DNA of 64,000 nt from positions 95,096 to 159,095 of the forward strand of contig NZ_CBDDRA010000013.1 in the NCBI RefSeq assembly GCF_965232925.1, written 5' to 3'. Positions 26,258 through 35,009 of the stretch are shown here, in pieces. The notes under the pieces were generated by a model. That model saw nothing but the letters and a program-made list of their open reading frames with translations, did not search any database and was not told the origin of the DNA. How positions within the stretch are numbered: position 1 is the first letter of the stretch; each line of letters begins with the position of its first letter. Source of the DNA: Tumidithrix helvetica (GTDB lineage Bacteria; Cyanobacteriota; Cyanobacteriia; Pseudanabaenales; Pseudanabaenaceae). Position numbers and translations under genes: made by a program.

Positions 26258-28500
26258 CTGTCAATGCATTCTCCTTCTTAGAAAAAGCAACAGAGAAAGC
26301 CAGAGAGAAAACGATCTTGATCGTAGACGATCTGCCCGATAACCTGAGAGTCTTGTCTACGGCACTTGCGGGACAAGGATTCAAAATCCGTTGTGCCAAA
26401 AATGGGGCGATCGCATTGATGGCAGTACAAACTACTTCACCCGATCTGATCTTGCTCGATATCAAAATGCCCGATCTAGATGGTTATGAGGTTTGTCAAA
26501 GGCTCAAATCAACGGAACTTACCCGTGATATTCCCGTAATCTTTTTGAGCGCTTTAGATGATGCCTTCGATCAGGTCAAAGCCTTTAAGGTCGGAGGGGT
26601 AGACTATATTACAAAGCCCTTCCATGTTGAAGAAGTTTTAATTCGTGTCAGACATCAATTAGATTTGCAAGCGGCAAAGGCAGAAATTCAGCAGCTCAAT
26701 CAAGAACTCGAGCAGAGGGTCGAACAGCGCACCGCCCAGCTCGCAAAAATCAACGAACAATTATGTTTAGAAGTGATCGAGCGCCAACATATTGAGGAAT
26801 CCTTGAGAGTGAGCGAAGAGCGTCTGGAAAATATTTTAAGCTCCCTCGAAGATGTAGTTTGGTCGGTTGCTGCGGATTATTCCCAGATCTTCTATCTCAA
26901 CTCTGCCGTAGAGAAAGTTTATGGATATTCCATCGCTAGCTTTTTGGGGAATCCCAACTTTCGGTTGCAGGTAATTCATTCAGAAGATCGCGATCGCATC
27001 GAAGATGCCGCCCAAGCCATGCTGACAACTGGTCATTTATGCGAGGAATATCGCATCCTGCGTTCCACTGGAGAGGTGCGTTGGGTCAACGATCGCAGTC
27101 ACGTTATCTATGATGCTGATGGTAAAGCCCTGCGAATTAACGGCATCGTGCGAGATATTACGGAACAAAAACTAGCACAGCAGCAATTGATCTACGATGC
27201 CTTACATGATGCCCTCACAGGTTTACCCAATCGCAATCTGTTTATGGATCGGGTCGAGCAGACGCTCAAGCACAGCAAACGCCATTCAGGTTATCTATTT
27301 GCCATTCTTTTCATCGATCTCGATCGCTTCAAAATGATCAATGATAGCCTCGGGCATGCAACGGGCGATCGCTTTCTCCAGGCGATCGCCAAGCTTTTAG
27401 AGAGTTGCTTGCGCCCCTCTGATACGGTCGCTCGTTTTGGTGGGGATGAATTTACGATTTTGATAGACGATATTCAAGATCCCAGCGAAGCGATCGTGAT
27501 TGCCGAGCGAATTCTCAACAAATTTCTGACGCCCGTTGACTTAGGCGATCAGACCATTTTTACCAGTGCCAGCATTGGTATCGTCATCAGTACTAAAGAC
27601 TACAGTAGCGGAGCCGATCTGGTACGAGATGCCGATATTGCGATGTATTGCGCTAAATCTCTCGGTAGAGGCCGCTACATTTTATTTGATAGTGAAATGT
27701 ACGAACAAAATCTCAAACTGATGCAGATTGATAGCGATCTGCGCTATGCGATCGAGCGTCAAGAGTTTGAGCTTCACTATCAGCCGTTTGTGGCTTTGGA
27801 AACCAATAAGCTGGTTGGATTTGAGGCATTGATCCGTTGGCGGCATCCCGAACGAGGCTTGGTTTCTCCCGCAGAGTTTATTCCTGTCGCCGAAGATAGC
27901 GGTTTGATTGTCGCGATTGGGGATTGGGTAATGCATGAAGCCTGTCAGCAACTGCGTAAATGGCAAACACTGTTTCCAGAAACTACTACTTTGAAAATGA
28001 GCATTAATCTCGCCAGTCACCAAGTTAGAGAGAATAACCTCATAGAAAAGTTAGATCGGGTTCTGGCTGAAACAGGTATAGCTGGCAGCGCCCTCTGCCT
28101 TGAAATTACGGAAAGTACGCTCATGGATCGCAGCGAATTAGCAATTGATAAACTCAGACAACTGCGGACCCGAAACATTCAACTGAGTATTGATGATTTT
28201 GGTCAGGGGTACTCTTCTTTAGGCTATTTACGTCGTTTTCCGATCAATACGCTCAAAATCGATCGGGCTTTTATCGATCGCATGGCAGCTGATGCTGAGA
28301 ATCTGGAAATTGTCCGCACCATCGTTGTCCTCGCCAAAACCTTAAGCATGAGTGTCGTAGCTGAAGGGGTAGAAAATCAACAACAAGTGATGATGCTGAA
28401 ACAGCTAGACTGCAAGTTTGCGCAAGGGTATTTCTTTTCTCGACCTTTACCCGTATCTGCCCTAGAGCAGGCGATCGCAACGAAAATCCTAGAAATTTAG
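26254..28500 (+). CDS. response regulator with PAS, GGDEF and EAL domains (c-di-GMP turnover)
   Basis: A 748-residue protein. Order: REC domain (about 22-140, phospho-acceptor Asp69 in LLDIKMPD, K in YITKPF), a coiled coil (LNQELEQRVEQRTAQLAK), PAS with PAC (about 185-310), GGDEF (RFGGDEF, the signature at 396-400) and EAL (FEALIRW, the signature at 524-526). Both catalytic signatures are intact, including DDFGQGYSS and VVAEGVE of EAL, so it may both make and degrade c-di-GMP. It overlaps the permease-kinase gene by four bases, so it is translationally coupled and almost certainly its cognate regulator. Confidence 0.95.
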   Translation: MTVNAFSFLEKATEKAREKTILIVDDLPDNLRVLSTALAGQGFKIRCAKNGAIALMAVQTTSPDLILLDIKMPDLDGYEVCQRLKSTELTRDIPVIFLSALDDAFDQVKAFKVGGVDYITKPFHVEEVLIRVRHQLDLQAAKAEIQQLNQELEQRVEQRTAQLAKINEQLCLEVIERQHIEESLRVSEERLENILSSLEDVVWSVAADYSQIFYLNSAVEKVYGYSIASFLGNPNFRLQVIHSEDRDRIEDAAQAMLTTGHLCEEYRILRSTGEVRWVNDRSHVIYDADGKALRINGIVRDITEQKLAQQQLIYDALHDALTGLPNRNLFMDRVEQTLKHSKRHSGYLFAILFIDLDRFKMINDSLGHATGDRFLQAIAKLLESCLRPSDTVARFGGDEFTILIDDIQDPSEAIVIAERILNKFLTPVDLGDQTIFTSASIGIVISTKDYSSGADLVRDADIAMYCAKSLGRGRYILFDSEMYEQNLKLMQIDSDLRYAIERQEFELHYQPFVALETNKLVGFEALIRWRHPERGLVSPAEFIPVAEDSGLIVAIGDWVMHEACQQLRKWQTLFPETTTLKMSINLASHQVRENNLIEKLDRVLAETGIAGSALCLEITESTLMDRSELAIDKLRQLRTRNIQLSIDDFGQGYSSLGYLRRFPINTLKIDRAFIDRMAADAENLEIVRTIVVLAKTLSMSVVAEGVENQQQVMMLKQLDCKFAQGYFFSRPLPVSALEQAIATKILEI

Positions 28501-28550
28501 CGATTTGGGTAAAAGCCTAGCGTGGGGCAGTCCCATTTGAATTTTTACGT

Positions 28551-28656
28551 TTATACCATTTTCAAAAGATAATGCGTCGCATTATCTTTTGAAAGACCGC
28601 GCAGAGCGCGGAACTCAAATCTCGATCTGTTGCAAATCTAAGTAAAATTGGTATTA
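28551..28656. repeat. palindromic intergenic element
   Basis: A perfect 33-base palindrome around 28561-28593 (arms TTCAAAAGATAATGCG) is followed by a GC hairpin CCGCGC-AGA-GCGCGG (28597-28611). The outer sequences TTATACCATTTT and AAAATTGGTATTA are imperfect inverted repeats. It lies between the 3' ends of converging genes. It may act as a terminator and looks like a dispersed repeat family. Confidence 0.6.
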
Positions 28657-28678
28657 CAAATTTGGGCTAGCAGGTCGA

Positions 28679-29173
28679 TCAATTTGGATTTGCGGCTTGG
28701 CGAATTTGGCGCATTAGGTTTGCCATTTCGATCGCGCCCATGGCATAGTCCCAGCCCTTATTACTCTTGATCCCAGCTCGTTCCAAGGCCTGCTGCATTG
28801 TATCTGTTGTAACGATGCCAAAAATAATCGGTACGCCAGTCTGAAAAGATGAAGCGGCAATGCCCTTAGACACCTCACCCGCAACATAGTCAAAATGGGG
28901 CGTATCGCCACGAATTACTGCTCCAAGACAAATAATGGCATCGTAACGACGAGTTGTGGCTAGTTGTTGCGCCACCATCGGTATCTCAAAACAACCTGGT
29001 ACCCAAGCATAGTCAACTTGACTACCCTCTTCTGAAACATCTACGCCGTGGCGTTGCAATGCATCTTTGCAACCACCCAGCAACCGTGACACGATCAAGT
29101 CATTAAAGCGACCGACTACGATCGCAAACTTGAGATCCTTTGTGTGGACAAAGTTACCTTCAAAAACGGTCAT
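28679..29173 (-). CDS. ribH: 6,7-dimethyl-8-ribityllumazine synthase
   Basis: A 164-residue enzyme that condenses the ribulose-derived butanone phosphate with the aminopyrimidine to make the lumazine precursor of riboflavin. Family marks include VGRFNDLIVSRLL, WVPGCFEIP, GAVIRGDTPHFDYVA (with the catalytic His) and GIVTTDTMQQALERAG. It lies 134 bases downstream of psbZ in the same direction, an arrangement I recall as common in cyanobacteria. Confidence 0.96.
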   Translation of the reverse strand: MTVFEGNFVHTKDLKFAIVVGRFNDLIVSRLLGGCKDALQRHGVDVSEEGSQVDYAWVPGCFEIPMVAQQLATTRRYDAIICLGAVIRGDTPHFDYVAGEVSKGIAASSFQTGVPIIFGIVTTDTMQQALERAGIKSNKGWDYAMGAIEMANLMRQIRQAANPN

Positions 29174-29307
29174 ATTTTCACTGTAAACAACCTAGCCAAA
29201 TCTTTGAGCCGTCAGCCATATCTTTGCCTCGGGCTACGAAAGATTAAGCTGTCAAATTTAGACGAGCGCTTTAGTCAAGCGCTTTAGTCGGGCAAATTGA
29301 GTAAAAA

Positions 29308-29496
29308 CTAAGCAACAAAAGAATTTAGCGCACCGATCGCAAGGATTAGTACAACCCACAGCACCGAACCAACGAGTAACAAAGGCTTAGATTGGTTCCA
29401 GTAACTGGGTGAGGCATAGGCTACGGGTACGCCAATCAACAGCACAAATGAGAACAAAACAAATACAGTTAATAAAAGTTGAAAGATAATTGTCAT
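29308..29496 (-). CDS. psbZ: photosystem II protein PsbZ (Ycf9)
   Basis: A 62-residue protein with two membrane segments, the standard length and topology for PsbZ, starting MTIIFQLLLTVFVLFSFVLL. PsbZ is a small core subunit of photosystem II affecting the interaction with antenna. I chose the ATG at 29496, since GGAG lies about 11 bases upstream on the minus strand; a longer reading starting 27 bases earlier adds nine residues not typical of the family. It is followed by ribH. Confidence 0.96.
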   Translation of the reverse strand: MTIIFQLLLTVFVLFSFVLLIGVPVAYASPSYWNQSKPLLLVGSVLWVVLILAIGALNSFVA

Positions 29497-29700
29497 TTTT
29501 TTAAGCTCCAGGAGATAAAACACTTTGTAAAACGTTTCCCTTAAACAAAGTTAGCAGAAAATGTTTCAAAATGCAGATGCGCTTTTAAGCAAAGCTTTTC
29601 AGTCTTAGAGATTAGGTTTTATCGCCGTAAATGCTTCGCCCCACTAGAGTGCGATGTTACAATTCCTTTACAAAAGCGACTCACAAGCAGGTTAACTTTT

Positions 29701-31710
29701 ATGTCAGAGTTTCAACTTCGCGCCCCTTGGGAACCTAAAGCCGACCAACCCAAAGCGATCGCTCAGCTATTACAGGGACTAAAAACGGGCAATCGCTATC
29801 AAACCCTTCTAGGTGCAACGGGTACGGGCAAGACCATGACCATGGCGAATGTGATCGCCCAGTACCAAAAACCAACCCTCGTCTTAGCCCATAACAAAAC
29901 CCTAGCCGCACAGCTATGTAACGAGTTGCGGGAATTTTTCCCAGACAATGCAGTGGAGTACTTTATCAGCTATTACGACTACTACCAGCCCGAAGCTTAT
30001 ATTCCTGTTACCGATACCTATATTGAGAAAACCGCATCGATTAACAATGAAATCGATATGTTGCGGCACTCAGCTACGCGATCGCTATTTGAGCGCAAAG
30101 ATGTGATCGTGGTCGCATCCGTAAGCTGCATTTACGGTCTGGGTATCCCCGAAGAATATCTCAAAGCTTCCATTCCTTTAAGGGTCGGAGCCGTACTCGA
30201 TCAGCGGCAGGTTCTGCGAGATTTAACCGCAATTCAATACGAACGCAATGATGTCGAGCTAACGCGGGGCAAGTTCCGCGTCAAAGGCGATATCTTGGAA
30301 ATTGGACCAGCCTACGAAGATCGGATGATTCGCGTGGAATTTTTTGGCGATGAGATCGATGCGATTCGCTATGTCGATCCGGTCACGGGCGAGATTTTGC
30401 AAAGTATGGAAGGTTTGAATATCTACCCTGCACGTCACTTTGTCACGCCTCAGGAACGTTTGGAAATAGCCTGTGCTGACATTAAACAGGAATTGGAAGA
30501 ACGCCTCGATGAATTAATAAAGGAAGGGAAGTTGCTGGAAGCCCAACGCCTAGAACAACGCGGTCGATACGATTTGGAACTGCTCAGAGAGGTGGGCTTT
30601 TGTAATGGCGTTGAGAACTACTCGCGGCATTTAGCGGGTAGGCAGGCAGGCGACCCACCCGCTTGCTTAGTCGATTATTTTCCTGCGGATGATTGGCTGT
30701 TGGTTGTGGATGAGTCCCATGTCTCCATCCCCCAAATTCGAGGCATGTACAACGGCGATCGCGCCCGTAAGATGGTGTTGATCGATCACGGCTTCCGTTT
30801 ACCCAGTGCTGCCGATAATCGCCCCCTCAAGGCAGAAGAGTTTTGGGGCAAAGTCAAGCAATGTGTATTTGTCTCAGCCACACCAGGCGACTGGGAATTA
30901 GAAATATCCGAACAAATTGTCGAACAGATCATTCGTCCCACAGGCGTGCTTGACCCTGAAGTCTTTGTCAGACCTACGGAAGGACAGGTAGACGATCTAC
31001 TAGGAGAAATCAAGAAACGAATTGTCAACAAAGAGCGGGTTTTAATTACGACCCTAACCAAGCGTATGGCAGAGGATCTGACCAATTATTTTATCGAGCG
31101 CAAACTCAGCGTGCGTTACCTGCATTCCGACATTAAATCGATCGAGCGCATTGAGATTCTCCAAGCACTGCGGGAGGGGGAGTTTGATGTTTTAATTGGG
31201 GTGAATTTATTGAGAGAAGGGCTGGATCTACCCGAAGTCTCCCTAGTCGCCATATTAGATGCCGACAAGGAAGGTTTTTTAAGAGCAGAGCGATCGCTGA
31301 TTCAAACCATTGGGCGAGCGGCTCGGAATGTGAATGGCATGGTGATCATGTATGCCGATCGCTTAACCAACAGCATGGAAAAAGCGATTAATGAAACAGC
31401 GCGGCGGCGTAAAATTCAAATCGCCTACAACCTCGAACACAATATCGAGCCAACCTCAATTGTGAAAAAATCAAGCAATGCCATCCTCGACTTTTTATCG
31501 GTTTCGCGGCGCTTACACGAACGAGACACAGAATATTTCGCGCAACCCTCTAACAACATCTCCCTAGATGCCATCCCCGAACTGATCGAGCAGCTCGAAG
31601 CTCAAATGCGCGAATCTGCCAAAAAACAAGAATTTGAGCAGGCTGCCCAATATCGCGATCGGATCAAACAACTCCGCAGTCAACTCCTCGGCAAATTTCC
31701 CAAAGGCTAA
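29701..31710 (+). CDS. uvrB: excinuclease ABC subunit B
   Basis: A 669-residue nucleotide-excision-repair helicase-like subunit, which receives damaged DNA from UvrA and recruits UvrC. Walker A is GATGTGKT, the beta-hairpin region is YYDYYQPEAYIP, Walker B is VVDESHV, and helicase motif VI is QTIGRAARN. The C-terminal UVR motif for UvrC binding is present (QMRESAKKQEFEQAAQYRD). All typical motifs are intact and length is normal. Confidence 0.98.
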   Translation: MSEFQLRAPWEPKADQPKAIAQLLQGLKTGNRYQTLLGATGTGKTMTMANVIAQYQKPTLVLAHNKTLAAQLCNELREFFPDNAVEYFISYYDYYQPEAYIPVTDTYIEKTASINNEIDMLRHSATRSLFERKDVIVVASVSCIYGLGIPEEYLKASIPLRVGAVLDQRQVLRDLTAIQYERNDVELTRGKFRVKGDILEIGPAYEDRMIRVEFFGDEIDAIRYVDPVTGEILQSMEGLNIYPARHFVTPQERLEIACADIKQELEERLDELIKEGKLLEAQRLEQRGRYDLELLREVGFCNGVENYSRHLAGRQAGDPPACLVDYFPADDWLLVVDESHVSIPQIRGMYNGDRARKMVLIDHGFRLPSAADNRPLKAEEFWGKVKQCVFVSATPGDWELEISEQIVEQIIRPTGVLDPEVFVRPTEGQVDDLLGEIKKRIVNKERVLITTLTKRMAEDLTNYFIERKLSVRYLHSDIKSIERIEILQALREGEFDVLIGVNLLREGLDLPEVSLVAILDADKEGFLRAERSLIQTIGRAARNVNGMVIMYADRLTNSMEKAINETARRRKIQIAYNLEHNIEPTSIVKKSSNAILDFLSVSRRLHERDTEYFAQPSNNISLDAIPELIEQLEAQMRESAKKQEFEQAAQYRDRIKQLRSQLLGKFPKG

Positions 31711-31812
31711 ATGCAAGCTAGCGATCGCCCAAAAATAGATAAAAGCAAAAAATCTATAGACCAAATCAACAAACTATACTACTATTGATGATCGTGACTT
31801 TTTGGGACTCCT

Positions 31813-32175
31813 ATGCACGCAACGGAGATAATTCGCTCAATCGAAGCGAAGTACATGAAGCAAGAAGTGCCACTCATTTATGTGGGTGACACGGTTAAAG
31901 TTGGCGTAAGGATCAGAGAAGGCGGCAAAGAACGCACTCAGCCTTACGAAGGTATCGTGATCGCTATGCGCGGAAGCGGCATTAATGCCGTGATCACAGT
32001 ACGTAAAATCTTTCAAGGTGTGGGCGTAGAACGGGTCTTCCTGTTGCACTCTCCCAAGGTTGAAAGCGTTAAAGTACTGCGGCGTGGTAAAGTACGGCGA
32101 GCCAAGCTTTACTATTTACGCGATCGCGTTGGCAAAGCCACCAGAGTCAAGCAGCGATTCGATCGCGCCCTCTAG
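31813..32175 (+). CDS. rplS: 50S ribosomal protein L19
   Basis: A 120-residue L19 with the family segments DTVKVGVRIREGGKERTQ, YEGIVIAMRGSGIN and RVFLLHSPKVESV. It lies at the interface of the ribosomal subunits. It heads the translation cluster, followed by tRNA-Trp, secE and nusG in the same orientation. Confidence 0.97.
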   Translation: MHATEIIRSIEAKYMKQEVPLIYVGDTVKVGVRIREGGKERTQPYEGIVIAMRGSGINAVITVRKIFQGVGVERVFLLHSPKVESVKVLRRGKVRRAKLYYLRDRVGKATRVKQRFDRAL

Positions 32176-32208
32176 TTTCATAAAAGCTAGATGTTTGACG
32201 ATTTTGGC

Positions 32209-32214
32209 TATAAT
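32209..32214 (+). promoter_or_regulatory. candidate -10 element before tRNA-Trp/secE
   Basis: A perfect TATAAT about 76 bases upstream of the tRNA-Trp 5' end. No convincing -35 at 16-18 bases was seen (TTGACG at 32195 is too close). Low certainty. Confidence 0.35.
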
Positions 32215-32289
32215 TGTTTTGATTAGATCTGTCTTTCGCAAATCAAATTGCCAAGACAAATTTATTTCAAGACAGATTCAAAAAAGTGT

Positions 32290-32362
32290 GCGTCCTTAGT
32301 TCAGTTGGTAGAACGCAGGTCTCCAAAACCTGATGTCGGGGGTTCAAGTCCTCCAGGGCGCG
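32290..32362 (+). tRNA. tRNA-Trp (anticodon CCA)
   Basis: Acceptor arms GCGTCCT and AGGGCGC pair with one G-U, the anticodon arm is CAGGT-CTCCAAA-ACCTG with anticodon CCA, and the T loop is TTCAAGT. The discriminator is G and CCA is not encoded. Its place just before secE is conserved in cyanobacteria. Confidence 0.97.
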
Positions 32363-32393
32363 CTTCTCAAAATTTGAGCACTAGAGTTGCGAT

Positions 32394-32636
32394 ATGACCA
32401 AAAACGAAGTTAAAGACCTCAAAGAATCCACAAAAGAGTCTGACTCTAGTGGCGGATTTAATTTAGGTAACTTTTTCAAAGAGACACAGGTTGAGTTTAG
32501 CAAAGTGGTTTGGCCAACTCGTCAACAACTATTTAGCGAATCTGCTGCTGTGCTTTTGATGGTTGTAGCTGCTGCAACTTTGATCTACTTGGTCGATGCT
32601 CTCTTTAGATGGACTGCTTTGCAGGTGTTTCACTGA
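32394..32636 (+). CDS. secE: preprotein translocase subunit SecE
   Basis: An 80-residue single-TM SecE. The conserved amphipathic segment FFKETQVEFSKVVWPTRQQL precedes a membrane helix (about residues 51-70). SecE stabilises the SecY channel. Its TGA stop overlaps the start of nusG (TGATG), so the two are coupled. Confidence 0.96.
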   Translation: MTKNEVKDLKESTKESDSSGGFNLGNFFKETQVEFSKVVWPTRQQLFSESAAVLLMVVAAATLIYLVDALFRWTALQVFH

Positions 32637-33295
32637 TGGTTGCTGGAGACAAAGCCCCCCAAGATTTAGCCGATCGTGACGATCGACTTGAAGAAGGTGC
32701 AAACCTTCAATGGTTTGCCGTTCAGGTGGCTTCGGGGTGCGAAAAAAAAGTAAAGTCCAGTCTAGAACAGCGCATCATTATGTTGGATGTGCAGGATAAG
32801 ATTAGGCAAATTGAAATTCCTCAAACACCTACAATCAAGCTCAGAAAAGATGGTAGTCGTCAGACTGCTCAAGAAAAAGTCTTTCCTGGCTACATACTCA
32901 TTCAAATGCAAATGGTAGCAAACGAAGCTACTGGTGAGTTGGAGATTGATGATGACGCATGGCAAGCCGTTAAAAGCACACCCCATGTGATCAATTTTGT
33001 AGGAACAGAGCAAAAGCATCATTATAGTCGCGGTCGCGGTCATGTCACACCTCGTCCCTTGAGCCGAAGTGAGGTAGAGCGCATATTTCGAGTCACTACT
33101 GAACAAGAGCCTGTGGTCAAGTTTGACATGGCGCAAGGTGACAAAATCAAGGTGTTATCTGGGCCCTTCAAAGACTTTGAAGGTGAGGTGGTTGAGGTTA
33201 GCCCTGAGCGCAGTAAGTTGAAAGCCTTGCTCTCGATCTTTGGTAGAGATACACCTGTAGAACTAGAGTTTAATCAGGTGCAAAAGCAAAATTAA
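32636..33295 (+). CDS. nusG: transcription elongation factor NusG
   Basis: 219 residues from the ATG at 32636, which overlaps the secE stop by one base. An earlier in-frame start at 32609 lies inside secE and would add nine residues; I prefer 32636. The NGN domain begins at WFAVQVASGCEKKVKSSL, and the C-terminal KOW domain has QGDKIKVLSGPFKDFEGEV. NusG binds RNA polymerase and links it to Rho or the ribosome. An insertion with Arg-Gly repeats (SRGRGHVTPR) lies between the domains. Confidence 0.96.
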   Translation: MVAGDKAPQDLADRDDRLEEGANLQWFAVQVASGCEKKVKSSLEQRIIMLDVQDKIRQIEIPQTPTIKLRKDGSRQTAQEKVFPGYILIQMQMVANEATGELEIDDDAWQAVKSTPHVINFVGTEQKHHYSRGRGHVTPRPLSRSEVERIFRVTTEQEPVVKFDMAQGDKIKVLSGPFKDFEGEVVEVSPERSKLKALLSIFGRDTPVELEFNQVQKQN

Positions 33296-33405
33296 TCAGC
33301 AAAGCTAGCAAGTTCAAATTGCAAGGCTAACCGTCTTGACTCGTCTTTACGGCGTCATCGCTCTGCCACATAAAGTTCACAATACATCGTTCGATAACTT
33401 AGACA

Positions 33406-33831
33406 ATGGCGAAAAAAGTAGTAGCAATCATCAAGCTGGCATTAAATGCTGGCAAGGCAAGTCCTACACCTCCTGTTGGTCCTGCACTGGGTCAACATGG
33501 TGTCAACATCATGATGTTCTGTAAGGAATATAATGCTCGTACTGCCGACCAAGCAGGTATGGTCATTCCTGTAGAGATCTCAGTCTTTGAAGATCGTAGT
33601 TTCACGTTTATTCTCAAGACACCTCCTGCCTCTGTATTGATTCAGAAAGCAGCAGGTATTCCTGGAGGATCGCCTGAACCAAATCGCAAAAAAGTAGGTT
33701 CGATCACGCGTACGCAACTACGAGAGATCGCCCAAACAAAGTTGCCCGATCTGAATGCCAATGACATTGATGCGGCAATGAAAATCATTGCAGGCACTGC
33801 CAAAAATATGGGTGTATCGATTACAGATTAA
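33406..33831 (+). CDS. rplK: 50S ribosomal protein L11
   Basis: A 141-residue L11, with the proline-rich start KASPTPPVGPALGQHGVNIM and the RNA-binding C-terminal half (GSITRTQLREIAQ, MKIIAGTAKNMGVSI). It binds 23S rRNA at the GTPase centre and is usually autoregulated together with L1. Confidence 0.97.
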   Translation: MAKKVVAIIKLALNAGKASPTPPVGPALGQHGVNIMMFCKEYNARTADQAGMVIPVEISVFEDRSFTFILKTPPASVLIQKAAGIPGGSPEPNRKKVGSITRTQLREIAQTKLPDLNANDIDAAMKIIAGTAKNMGVSITD

Positions 33832-33951
33832 TTCTGATATCGGCAAATTTAGCGAATTCTTGGCAATCCGTTCAAATTTAATCCCTAAAAGTTTAATCAA
33901 AATTATCGGGGGAGAAGCTACTGGCTTCGTTAACTACCCCAAAGGAGCAAA

Positions 33952-34662
33952 ATGGCTAAAAAAGTATCAAAGCGTTTACGCGAAGCTCTAAGCAAGATTG
34001 AGGATCGTCCTTATCAACCCCTAGAAGCTTTAGAGTTGTTAAAACAAACGGCAACCGCTAAATTTCCTGAGTCAGCAGAAGCCCATGTCAGATTGGGGAT
34101 CGATCCTAAGTATGCTGACCAACAGTTGCGGACTACGGTGGCTCTACCCAAAGGAACTGGACAAAAAGTACGGGTAGCTGTAATCGCTAGAGGCGAAAAG
34201 GTGGCTGAAGCCACAGCAAATGGTGCAGATCTTGCTGGTTCTGAGGAACTGATTGATGAGATCGGCAAGGGTATGATGGACTTCGATTTGCTGATTGCTA
34301 CGCCTGACATGATGCCTCAAGTTGCAAAGCTCGGTCGATTGCTAGGTCCAAGAGGCTTAATGCCCTCGCCCAAAGGTGGTACGGTCACCTTCGATTTGGC
34401 GACAGCGATCGCTGAATTTAAAGGTGGTAAAATCGAGTTCCGTGCCGATCGCACAGGGATCGTTCACGTCCTGTTTGGTAAAGCTAGCTTCGATTCTCAA
34501 GATTTACTTGTGAACTTAAAAGCTTTGCAAGAGGTGATCGATCGCAATCGTCCATCAGGTGCGAAGGGCAGATATTGGAGATCGCTCTACATTTCCTCTA
34601 CGATGGGACCTTCAATTGAAGTAGACATCAGTAGCTTGCGCGATCTGAAATTCGGTGAATAA
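33952..34662 (+). CDS. rplA: 50S ribosomal protein L1
   Basis: A 236-residue L1 preceded by the strong site AAAGGAG. Family segments include FPESAEAHVRLGIDPKYADQ, LGRLLGPRGLMPSPKGGTV and TMGPSIEVD. L1 forms the stalk at the E site and is a known translational repressor of its own operon in bacteria. A hairpin (34683-34719) follows its stop. Confidence 0.97.
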   Translation: MAKKVSKRLREALSKIEDRPYQPLEALELLKQTATAKFPESAEAHVRLGIDPKYADQQLRTTVALPKGTGQKVRVAVIARGEKVAEATANGADLAGSEELIDEIGKGMMDFDLLIATPDMMPQVAKLGRLLGPRGLMPSPKGGTVTFDLATAIAEFKGGKIEFRADRTGIVHVLFGKASFDSQDLLVNLKALQEVIDRNRPSGAKGRYWRSLYISSTMGPSIEVDISSLRDLKFGE

Positions 34663-34682
34663 ATAATTCGTTGAATAAAATC

Positions 34683-34719
34683 GGTGCGACAAATTTGTCA
34701 AATCCTAGTTTGTCGCACC
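34683..34719 (+). terminator. hairpin between rplA and the rplJ leader
   Basis: An 11-bp perfect stem GGTGCGACAAA/TTTGTCGCACC (34683-34693 and 34709-34719). There is no T run after it, so it may be a processing or attenuation site and not a simple terminator. Confidence 0.6.
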
Positions 34720-34739
34720 AAATTATCTAAACCAAGAAA

Positions 34740-35009
34740 TTAACATGCAGATTTAAAAAACGAAATATACCGTAGAAAGTAGGTGCATTTTGCTTAATTT
34801 CCTACCGAGGTAACCGAATGGAATGACTCAGGAATTTTGAATTGCTACTTTACAGTTCAAAATCCTGCTTCAAACCTGAAGTTGTAAAGCTGCGAAAGCA
34901 AGCGCCTCGTCTTTTTCAAGTCGGGGTGTTTTGTTTTTTGACTGTCTGTTTTTTAGGGATTTATCCATTGGATAAATCCAAATCCCAAATTGATAAGGAG
35001 GTGATAAGT
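34740..35009 (+). promoter_or_regulatory. rplJ leader: candidate L10-type leader with attenuator hairpin before rplJ
   Basis: The 347-base untranslated stretch between rplA and rplJ (34663-35009) contains structure typical of an autoregulated ribosomal leader. Near 34900-34945 a hairpin pairs CGCCTCG with CGGGGTG and is followed by TTTTGTTTTTTG, a terminator-like run. The strong ribosome site AAGGAGGTGAT then precedes the rplJ ATG. In many bacteria L10(L12) binds such a leader; here the identification rests on position and structure only. Confidence 0.5.

Noticed and set aside
32609..32635. Earlier start of nusG inside secE
   Set aside because: The TGATG junction at 32634-32638 gives a standard coupled start.
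34842..35009. N-terminal extension of rplJ from ATG 34842
   Set aside because: The extra 56 residues have no L10 similarity, while ATG 35010 follows a near-perfect Shine-Dalgarno sequence.
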